A DNA stretch of 64,000 bases, taken from NCBI GenBank assembly GCA_018398805.1, contig JAGFBZ010001896.1, positions 1 through 64,000 of the forward strand, written 5' to 3'. Under the pieces are notes generated by a model. The model was not told the origin of the DNA. It searched no databases and saw only the letters and a program-made list of their open reading frames with translations. How positions within the stretch are numbered: position 1 is the stretch's first letter; every line of letters starts with the position of its first letter. A program made the position numbers and the translations under genes. Source of the DNA: Hirundichthys speculiger. Its lineage: Eukaryota > Chordata > Actinopteri > Beloniformes > Exocoetidae. Shown piece by piece: positions 47,601-58,700 of the stretch.

Positions 47601-48000
47601 TTTTCAGTCACGGTGATGCCTTCAGGTGACTCCAGAAACAAGAAACTTCTCGGCACCTTTTAGAGAAAAAAAAGACGAGTTGAATCATTCAGAAGCTCCA
47701 CAGACTTGTTTCAGTCTCTGGTGTTTTCTGCAGATGAGGGTGAATTTGTCACCGTCTCCCTGCTGAGCTGCTTTTTATTTTTTTATTTTTTTATTGTGGA
47801 AAGAAGAAGTAAAGACACACGCGGCTGTTTCTGTGAACCACCGACGGCTCGGCGCGCGTCTCCACCCACTTCCACGTCGAGGTGACAAACCAGCCCAGAT
47901 GTCACCATGAGGAGCTCAGTTCTGAGGCGGACCCGCTCCCCTCCGCACCGGGACCGTGGACGGCTGCAGGTTCTACCGCGGCTCCGGTTCCGCGGCAGAG
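47601..48000 (+). promoter_or_regulatory. Presumed promoter and 5' UTR of the receptor gene
   Basis: This is the roughly 400 bp between the end of the 27-bp satellite array and the start codon. It has a T-rich run (TTTATTTTTTTATTTT, about 47770-47795), a GC-rich stretch from about 47830 and an upstream out-of-frame ATG at 47907. I see no convincing TATA box. The role is inferred from position only. Confidence 0.35.
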
Positions 48001-48342
48001 ATGTCGGGCCGCGCGCAGCCGCCGTCCGGAGGCCGTTTCCACCTCCTCGGTAGGACACCTGGACCTGAGACTCGTTTCTGTGATGTTCTGAAACGCATCA
48101 TCATCATCATCATCATCATCACTGAAGGTCTGGTCCTGGTCTCCTGCGCGTCACTCCAGGTGTCCGCAGGTAGGATCCACCTTCCTCTCCTCATTTATCT
48201 CGTTCCTCCTCCATTTTTGACTTCTGTCTCGTGCGTGGGAGCTCTCGTGGCAGTGACGCACCGCTGATCCACTGTTCTGTTCCAGAGAGGTGCACGTCCA
48301 GGAACATTTCTGGAGAATTTCACCACTGCGCTCCCAGAGCAG
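48001..48342 (+). CDS. Receptor exons 1-3: signal peptide and short N-terminal segment
   Basis: The ATG at 48001 is chosen because exon 1 (49 nt, phase 1) joined to exon 2 at 48128 gives a signal peptide with a hydrophobic core FHLLGLVLVSCASL and a cleavage-like VSA/E. Exon 3 (48286-48342) supplies ERCTSRNISGEFHHC, with one N-glycosylation site (NIS) and two cysteines. An equivalent short Cys-containing segment precedes the first receptor module in IL12RB1 but not, as I recall it, in IL27RA. Intron 1 is only 78 bp, contains an ATC run and has a poor pyrimidine tract before its acceptor, so that splice is the least certain in the gene. Confidence 0.7.
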
Positions 48343-49760
48343 GTAGGAGGGGGCGGGGCCGGTACCACACCTGTTCAACACCTGTTCAGAGGGCGGGGTC
48401 TAACTGTGCACCGCCGCTTTTCCAGGTGGGGTCCGCGACCTGGACTGCTTCAGGTCCAGGTCGCGGGAGACCTTCAACTGCACGTGGAGCCCCGGGGAGC
48501 GCGCGTCCGGACGCTCGTACACGCTGGTCCTGCAGCAGCGGTAGGTTTGATCCGGTCACCTGCAGCCGCTGTTGGGGGGGTTTAACGGGAACATCCGGGT
48601 GTTTGTCGTCTCCACAGGGAGAGGAAGCACTGCAGAGTCCACAGCAACATCTCGGAGCTGCATCACGTGATCAAACTGTTTCTAAAGAGCGACGTGACCG
48701 TGGAGGTGTTCGAGGACGCGGCGTCTCCAAACTGCTCCAGAGCGACGTTCAGCGGGTCTCCGAGCCGCCTCAGTGAGTCCCGGACCGGGTTTTCATTCGG
48801 GTTTCACCCTGAGCGTCTCCTGAACACATCTGGCGGCGCATCTGTCTCCTCAGTCCGCTGCGGTCCTCCGAGGAGCGCGAACTTCAGCCGCCGCGCGGGA
48901 GGACTCGGGGTCAACGTGAGCTGGCCGCCGGAGGACGCGACGGTCATCCGCGGGTTCAGCGTCCGCTACAGGGTCCTGGACCGGGTCCTGGACGGCGGCG
49001 GGAGGAATCAGGTCAGCGGGGCTGCTGGTACCCGGTCAGGTCCGGTTCGGTTCGGTCCGAACTGAGGCTCCAGCTGCGGTTCTGTTAAATGCGATTCATT
49101 CATCTGGTTAATTGAGCTTGTTCTGAACGTGCTACAGAAATAAACTTGACTAATTACAAATTTAATTAATTCCACTCAGCTGCAATTCATTAAATTAAAT
49201 TAAATTAATGAATCCAGCGTCAAATCAGAATTAAAGTCCAGTTCATGACAGTTTATTTCTGTCAGTCCAGCTGATAAAAATCAGAAAATCATCAGGTCAA
49301 AAAGTCGCCTGTTTCTACGTATCATATGTATCATGATACTTGGGTCACGATACAATATTATCGCGATATTACGATATATTGCGATATTCTGCCCAGTTAA
49401 TATCAAAATTAAAAGTAGAGATGAAAAATCAAGTTGCTGTATATGTTCATCAGATGATATTGATCATTCAGAGGACAAATTGAGTCAAAACTATTTGCTT
49501 CAAAACAACCGATTTATTGTTTATTATTAGTGTTTTTGCACATTTAAATTTTAAACAATTTAAATGTGAAAATTAAGCAATTTTCCTAAAAAAAATCGAT
49601 ATTATATTGGATGGCCAAAAATCGCGATATATTGCCAAATCGATTTTTTTTTCACAGCCCTACTTACAAGCCCTTAATATCAGTTACAAGTCAATTAAAT
49701 TCGAATAATACTATATAATTATAGTTTTCTCTTTTCTCTCTCTTTATGTATATATATATA

Positions 49761-49791
<31 letters not shown>

Positions 49792-52700
49792 TTATTAAAA
49801 AAATCGTGTTTGCTGTGTTTCTGTTCCTATTTGCACATTTTCTTTTCCAGTTATGCACTTTTCATTAACATAACTGATTATAAACTTAATTTACAATTTA
49901 ATAATTGTAACTAAGTATTTAGATGCTACAGATGCAAAAAAAAATAAAACAAAAAAAAAAAACCCAATATTCTCCATAGTTGCATTAAATAACTGATAAT
50001 AAACCATTCAGATAATAAATCAACTCCAGGTCCAAAAAAGGAGAGATGCTATAAAACATAAATAAAAACTGTCATTCACAAAGAAACAGATGTTGAATCT
50101 GAGACGTTTTAATATCGGCTCATTTTGACTTTGAAGGCAGCGACACATCTGGAAACAGCTGGAACAACAAAGTAACAGGAGCAGAAACAAAACAGCTCAT
50201 CAGGTCGGTGGATGACTGGATGGAAAAGGAGCAATTTAATCTAAAAACTAAGAACAGTTTCAGAAAAATGCTCCTCGAAGAGAAGATCCAACCACTACGG
50301 TCCACGATATCAGCAGCAGATTCAGAGAATCAGGAGGAGTCTCTGTAGACGAGGGACGAGGCTGAAGGTCTCAGTGATTGAGATCATCAGGTCCTCAGGC
50401 ATCAAAAACAGATCTGATCCTCTGCTGGACGTCACTGATGGACTCAGGAAGTCTTCTAGAAACCTCCGTCTGTGATCAACAGGTCACCTGCAGTCCGGTA
50501 ATACAGGTCATCAAAGAAGAGGACACATGTGAAACACATCTGTCTTCTCTGGAGCAAAGATCATCTACAATGATCTGAGGATAGATGGACAACTGCTGTC
50601 CTGCAGACTGAACAGGAACCATCCAGCTGTTATCAGTTCAACAGCTGCATCTCTGATGCTCTGAGGCTGCATTAGTGTCTATGGTGGACAGCTGGAACAT
50701 CTGGAAAGAAACCATCAATGCTGAAGAGAACAGGTTTCAGAGCAACATCTGCTCCATCCAGATGTTGTCTCTTTCAGAGAAGACCTTCCATATGATGCTG
50801 AACCACCTACTGCATCATCACAGCAGCATGGCTTCACAGGGGAAGAGTCCAGATGTTGAACTGGTCCACCTGCAGTCCAGACCTTTGACCAGCAGAAAAC
50901 ATCTGGAGCATCAGAAAATGAAGAATACAGGATCTGTTGAGCAGCTGGAGTCCTGCACCAGACCAGACTGGGACGACGTTCCTGTAAAACTCCAGCAGCT
51001 GGTCTCCTGACTTCCCCAGATGTTTACAGTTGTTAGAAGAGGAGATGCTACACAATGATGAACATCACTCTGTCAAACTGAGCTGATATTTTACGTGAAA
51101 CGGTAAAACACGTGTTTTGACGTCTGAGATGTTCTTTAAGGGGATAAAATAAGAGTCTGTGAGGTCTGCACATCGCTCTATTCTGCTTTTATTTATGTTT
51201 GACAGCATCACAACTTCTTTTGTATTTTTGCGGTTTTAACATTCGTGAGAATCTCGAGGGTTTTAAACCGTTCAGACTCTCACGCGTCTCTAAAACATCA
51301 GAGCTCACACGTTCAGAGTTTTCCTCCAGACTTTGATTCATTTCTGCTGTTTTCAGTCGTCTGTGGAATCTAAGGACAGAAACCAACATCAGGTGGAGAA
51401 CCTGAACTCCTCGCTGGTCTACGGCGCTCAGGTACGATGCGTCACCAGTGATAGATGCCCTCAGTGTCCGTGGAGCGAAGAGTTCACCGTCCCTCCAGGT
51501 GAGTCCTCCATCTCTGCTCCAGTACTGGCTCAGAAAGAGTCTTTTCTTCTTTTCTTTCAGAACCACAGGTGTCAAACTGATCCATCAAAGGTCCGTCTGG
51601 CTGCAGGTTTTTGTTCCAACCAGCAGAAACACAGCTGACTTGTTTCAGTCAATCAACTAGTCGTCTTCACTAAAGGTCTTAACTAGGGCTAGGCAAGTTA
51701 ACGCGTTAACGCATTAATTTATTAAGGCTAACATTTATTTTATCACGCGTTAAGTCATGTTGCTCACGTGCTTTTGTTTTGAAAAGTCTGTTACTGGCTG
51801 CTGTGGAACCAGAAAATAATTGGCAGGAAAACCTAAAACAGACATGGTCAACGGTAAAAATCCGTGAACTTTACAGTTCAGGTAACAACTCAGGTAGCAA
51901 TATTAACAATTATGTCTAAAAAAACAATTCTGGACTGCAACAAAACTTTGTCGTCATTCCTCCATGTTCCATCAGATCTGCTCCATGTGTTCACTGTCCT
52001 GCTGTTCTCTAGCTGGTTACTGCAGTGCGGCTCCATCTAGTGGCACAGATGTGTAATGACAACAGAAAGTCCAGTCCTTGATTATAAAACAAATTCAGTT
52101 CTGTGGCCTGTTTGCTAAAATTGAAATATAAAAAAACAGGCTTTTTTTGGGGGGGGGGGGGGGGGGGAGGGGTTGAGTTAGATTAAAAAACGGAAAAAAA
52201 TAAAAAGTCACTTTTTAATTTTTTTTTAAATTTTTGATTGACAATTGACAATGGAAAAAAGCAAATAATACAGATAATTACAAATTGATAAAATTACAGA
52301 ACTTTAACGTGGACATTTTCATTTTAAAGTTCTCCCAGACGGAGGATTCAACAGAAACAAGGTTATTTGTAACAACTGACAAGTTAAACTCCCCGTTAAA
52401 AGTTTCTGCTGTTACCTCAGAAATTACCTGTTTTAATGTTCTGAATGTGGCTCAGGATTTTGTTGGTAGACTTTTTTGTTTTTCATATAAAAACGGTTTG
52501 ACATTAATGCCCTGGCAGTGGCAATAAGCTTTATTTTATTTAACATTTTTTAAGATGAGATTTACACTAAATATGTGTTACTGACAAGTGCTGATGTTAA
52601 AAGTGTTTGAACAACAAATGTTATGGCACTTTAGCTCATATGGCAGCAGAACATTTAAATAAAAGTGCATTTTACACTACTTTTGAATTCATTATTTGAT

Positions 52701-55700
52701 TTTTCCTATACAAAGCGATTAATCGCGATTAATTAGGGAAATAATGCGATTAATCTGGATTAATAATTTTAATCGTTGCCAGCTCTAGTCTTAACCAGTT
52801 CACTTGATTGACTGAAACAAGTCAGCGGCGCTTTCACGGATCAGTTTGACACCCCTGTTTTAGAAAATCTCAAAGCAAAAGAGAGGAAGTTTATTTCACA
52901 CTGAATACTGTCGTTTTTGCAGAACTCCTGTCGTGGCCCGTTATCGTGGACTTCCGAGACACCGACGCAGCAGGAAAACCAGGACAAAGACTCATCTCTG
53001 TGACCTGGAAGGTGCTTTTGGTTTAATGCATCTACATTAAAAAAAAAAAAAAAAAAGTTGAATCTATGCTGTAATGCAGGGGGGCCCAGCTCCAGGCCTT
53101 GAGGGCCGCCGTCCTGCCTGTCTTAGACGCTTCAAGACCCCTGATCAGGTCTGTCAATGACCCTTTCACGTGAATCAGGTGTACTGACTCATCTGAGACA
53201 TGCAGGACAGCGGTCCTCCAGGACTGGACCCCCCCCTGCTGTAATGCTGTAATGCAGGGGGGCCCAGCTCCAGGCCTTGAGGGCCGCCGTCCTGCCTGTC
53301 TTAGACGCTTCAGGACCCCTGATCAGGTCTGTCAATGACCCTTTCACGTGAATCAGGTGTTCTGACGCATCTGAGACATGCAGGACAGCGGTCCTCCAGG
53401 ACTGGACCCCCCCCCCCCCCCCCCCGCTGTAATGGACGGGAACGCGATAACAAAGACACCCCCCGTTTCGTTAAGTTTCCTGCAGAAGAGCTGCACGATG
53501 GCTACCACGTCACGGTCCGGAAGTCGTCAGGGGAGGCCTCGGAGCAGCTGAACACGACCCGGTCCGAGATCCGGCTCATCCTCTCCTCGTCGGCCTATCA
53601 GATCAGCGTCAGCGCCTTCAACAACGCCAGCACCTCTCCGGCCGCCAGCTACGCCGTCCCGGGGCGTGAAAACGTGGCCGGTCGGTCTCTCTCTCTCTCT
53701 CTCTCCTGTGTCTCTCGGTTCGAGACCTGAACGGCGCCTGTGTCCGCAGGTGCGGCGGGCGGGAGGCTGAACGTGACGGTGGACAACAGCACGTCGCTGG
53801 TCGTCCGCTGGGAGCGCAACGCCAACAGGACGTACGTCTGTTTTTCTGTGGAGTGGAAGAAAAGTGGGGGCAGAGCGCAGTACAGCTCCTTCTACTGGCA
53901 GGGCGAGAACTTCAAGCACCTATCACCTTTACCAGGTTGGTTACCTGGTTATTAGGAGTTTCTCTGCGGGGACGGAGGAGGCGGGGCTTGAGTTTCAGCT
54001 GAAGTTAACTGAGATAAGTGCGTTAACGGAGCGGGAATCTCCTGGCGGTGACTTTTATGGCGCTGATGTTTTACTGGTTCCTCTCTTACTGGGAGAGCAC
54101 CGGCCCAGCGAGGGTTAAAACGTCTCTCTGTCATCAAAGTTCAGTCAACTATGACTTTTCTGAGATGTGGTTTGCAGAAAAAAGAAAAAAAAAAAAAAGA
54201 AGAGGTACTTCCCGCTATTGTTCTGAGAGCTTTGAAAGAGTTCCTATTTTAGTAGCAGAAAGTTTTTCTTTTTTTTCATTCCCCCAGAAACCTGAACGTT
54301 ATCTCCCTCTCATCTGTTTCCACCTTGAAAGAGTCAGTGTCTCCGTGTCAGCCATTGTAGTGTTTTTAAAAAAAAATCAAATTCATTTCTTTTATTTAGG
54401 GCTGGGCAACGATTAAAATTTTAAATCACGATTAATCGCATTGTATACGAAAAATCAAATAATGAATTCAAAAGTAGTGTAAAGGTCACTTTTATTGAAA
54501 TGTTCTGCTGCCATATGAACTAAAGTGCCATAACATTTGTTGTTCAAACACTTTTAACATCAGCACTTGTCAGTAACACATATTTAGTGTAAATCTCATC
54601 TTAAAAAATGTTAAATAAAATAAAGCTTATTGCCACTGTCAGGACATTAATGTCATCCTGTTTATATTAAAAAAAAAAAGTCTACAAACAAAATCCAACA
54701 AAATGATTGTGTCTCAGCACAATCAGAACATTAAAACAGGTAATTTCTGAGGTAACAGCAGAAACTTTTAACGGGGAGTTCAACTTGTCAGTTGTTACAA
54801 ATAACCTTGTTTCTGTTGAATCCTCCGTCTGGGAGAACTTTAAAATGAAAATGTCCATGTTAAAGTTCAGTAACTTTACCAATCCGTGTATCAATCATTA
54901 TCTCCATTTTCAATTGTCAATCAAAAATTTAAAAAAAAATTAAAAAGTGACATTTTATTAGGTTTTTCGTTTTTTAATCTAACACAGTCGTTTTTTTTTT
55001 TTTTATTTTTCAATTTTAGACTTGGATCAAAAATACAAAATGAAAAACGGGCCACAGAACTGAATGTGTTTTATAATCGAGGACTGGACTTTCTGTTGTC
55101 ATTACACATCTGTGCCACTAGATGGAGCTGCACTGCAGTAACCAGCTAGAGAACAGCAGGACAGTGAACACATGGAGCAGATCTGATGGAACATGGAGGA
55201 ATGACGCGGACGTTTTGTTGCAGTCCAGAATTTCTTTTTCAGACAGAATTGTTAATATTGCTACCTGAGTTGCTACGTGAACTGTAAAGTTCACAGATTT
55301 TTATCGTTCTCCATGTCTGTTTTAGCTTTACTGCATGTTTTTCCGCCAATTCTTTTCGGGTTCCGCAGCAGCCAGAAAGATTTTTCAAAACAAAAGCATG
55401 TGAGCAACATGCATTAACACGCGATAAAATAAATGTCGGCGTTAATAAATTAATGAGTTAACGCGTTAACTTGCCCTACTTTTATTATTTGTTATTTTTA
55501 TTGTTACTTGTTTTATGGCTGCTTGTTTTTAGCCCGGCCAGCCGTCTGAATTACTCTCCTCTTGGGTTCTGGTTCCTTCTGGTTTCAGCTTCAAGGTGAG
55601 CGACCTGTCGGTTTTGGCTCGGTACGTTATGTACCGGTGGAAACACCGGCTCTTTCACGAGAGGAGAAATAGCTGCACCCAGGAGGAACCAGAACCAGAG

Positions 55701-58700
55701 AGGAGAATAACTGGTTCTGGTTCCTTCTAGATTCAGCTTCGTTTTCCTCCAGTGAACGACTTGTCGGTTTTGGCTCGGTACGTTCTGTACCGGTGGAAAT
55801 ACCAGCTCTCTTTGATGAGAGGAGGAGCAGCTGCTGCGTGTAAATCATTGCAGTTTGGTTTCTGTGTTAATAACTAGGGGTGAGTATTGGCAAGGACCTC
55901 GCAATACGATATGTATCATGATACTTGGGTCACGATACGATATTACGATATCGTGATATCCACAATTTATTGCGATATTCTACCCAGTTAATATCAAAAT
56001 TAAAAGATGAAAAAATCAAGTTGCTGTATATGTTCATCAGATGATATTGATCATTCAGAGGACAAATTGAGTCAAAACTATTTGCTTCAAAACAACCTAT
56101 TTATTGTTTATTATTAGTGTTTTTGCACATTTAAGTAACCATTACAACATACTGATAGCATTGTAAAAAAAAAAAAATCAATATTAGGAGCTGAAAAATC
56201 GATATTATATTGGGCAGCCGAAAATTGCGATATATTGCCAAATCCATTTTTTTTTTACACCCCTATTAATAACCGACATGAGAAACATGACTGTCAAAGA
56301 CATCTTGAACACTGTTTCAAAGCACTTTAAGCTCTTCGCGCCATCTCACAGTTTCGTCACATTGCAGTTTCCTGAGCTTTCAGATTGAGCGTATATGGTG
56401 AACGGCTGCCTCGTGGCCCTGGCTGTCCTGATATGCTTCATTTGAGCTCTTGACTCTTCAAGGTATCCATTTAAGAAAACGTATCAAATGGACCATTTCT
56501 CCTTCTTTTTTCTTCCCAGAGCCTTTGGAGCCTTACCAGAGATACAGCATCAGTCTGCACGTGCGACCAGACAAGGACACCTGCAACATGAAGCGCATCA
56601 ACAACAGCGAGCGCACCTTTGCAACGACGCAGTTTTACTCCGTTGAAGGATGTGAGTCCACGGCAGCTCACGTGCACCTTTGCGATCCTGACCGACGACT
56701 GAATCCGTGATGGTTTTTTTTTTTTGTCTCGTTCCTCCCAAAGCCCCTGTCGGCGCCCCGACGAACATCAGCAGCCACAACGTGACGCTGAATTCAGCGG
56801 TGCTGCGGTGGTCGCCCATCCCAGAGGAGGACGCCAGAGGGTTCCTGCGGGGTTACATCATCCACTACGCTGCGTCCCAGCACAAGGGGACGAGCGGGGA
56901 GACCAGTAAGCATCGCCCAGCAACGAGAAAATGAAGGGTTCATGAGTGAAATCTAACGACAGGAGCATAAACTGTTCTTTGAACAAGTACAGTGATCCCT
57001 CGCCAATTCGCGATTTAAGTTCCACGGTTTTAGTTATTCGCAGATTTTTCAGAAATATATATATTTCTTTAAAAATCAAGAAAAAAATCGTGGAAACATT
57101 ACAGGATGTTGTGCGCGTTCTCACAGCGCAGAAATGTGAGCCAGCCTGGCCCCTTTAAGAAGGTGGCCTTATGGGTAATGTTGTGGCCTTATGGGTAATG
57201 TAGTGTGTGTGTCGTGGGACGGCAGAAGAAAACGAGGTTAGATGAAAAGTGGAGTGAGCATCAACAGCAGCCCAGCGTGTATAGATTTACATTCTCTGTT
57301 AACCGACAGGAGCCCAACAATACAACCTGTGTGATGTTACAAGTTCCTGCAGTGCCAGAATAAAGTTCCCGTTCCATGCAGAGAAAACCGGACTTTTTCT
57401 TTTGTTGTTGTTAGCGTGTTAGCCGCTAATTACGAGCCAAAAATAGCACAATACCAGCGGTTTGTTTACTACGGTTCAGAGACCAGAGGCTGTGAAGGTA
57501 ACAGAAAGACCACAGTTGAGCCTTTGTCTTGTTTCGTTGCAGTGCCTCGCGAATTTTTTGCGGTTTTTAAACATATTTTAAACACGTGATGTAGGCTTGG
57601 GGGGCTCCGGCTCCAGTTCGCAGATTTTGATTTTCGCGGGGGGAGCTGGTCCCCATTAACCGCGAAAAATAAGGAATCACTGTATGTTTATTTCTGCTGC
57701 AAAGTTGGGACATTTCAACGTGGAGATCAGTGGAGGTCAACCCTAGTGGTCAGTCAAGGAACTGCAACTTTCCTTATTTTATTTGTTAGCTTGAAAAGAA
57801 CTGCATCTCCAAGAGGGATTAAAAATCAGCGGCAAACTAACCCCGTCTTTTTTTTTTTTTAAATTAGATATAACAGTGGATCCGGTGTTTAACAGCTACA
57901 AACTGGACAACCTTGAAAGCGGGACTGCTTACCAGATCCAGATATCGGGCTTCACCTCTGCAGGAGCTGGAGTGAGAAGCCCCACGAGCTTCTTTAAAAC
58001 GCGTCATGAAGGTTCTTACATCCATCCGGCCAGTTTTCACACATTCATCAGGAAATAATAATAATAATGACAGCAACAGTTTCTTGGAAGTCACATCCGT
58101 TTTTGTTTTTGCCTTTCTCCTGTGCGCAGGACATTTCAACCTGAGCGGTTTCATCACAGTCCTCGCGGTCGCGACCACCGTGTTGATATTTGGAGCCCCG
58201 ATAATAAAAAGGTCTCATCTGCATACAGAATGTACATGTGGTGTATTTATACAGATTCAGGGGCTCGGCTAGGTATCATAGACTGTATCGTAGGAGCTGG
58301 ACTAACCATTGGAATGCTTTGGTCACCACGAGCTGTCCTTTTCCAGCTTAGCTCATGCTAGCTAACGTTGCAAACTTATCTGTTTATGCAACATATGAAA
58401 CGAGATACAGCGAAGCTTCAGAACCAGGAGCTATCTGCAGTTGGCTAACAGCCTGGCGAAGGTCTCCAAGGTGTGACCTTGGAGAATCCAAAGACGGCTT
58501 GGTTGGAGCGTCTTTGGATAGCTGAGCCACTGGCTTATCGGTTCTGACTAGCAGTCTCTCTCCCGGGTAGGGGTGTGAAAAAAACATTGATTTGGCAATA
58601 TATCCTGATTTTCGGCTACCCAATATATAATATCGTTTTTTTAGCTCCTAATATCAATTTTTTTAGGAAAATATTTACGGTCACAATGCTGTCATTATGT

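Noticed and set aside
53486..53680. Alternative start of receptor exon 9 after CAG at 53485
   Set aside because: The acceptor looks more typical but shifts the frame. The TTAAG acceptor at 53475 keeps phase 0 and adds FPA before EELHDGYHV.
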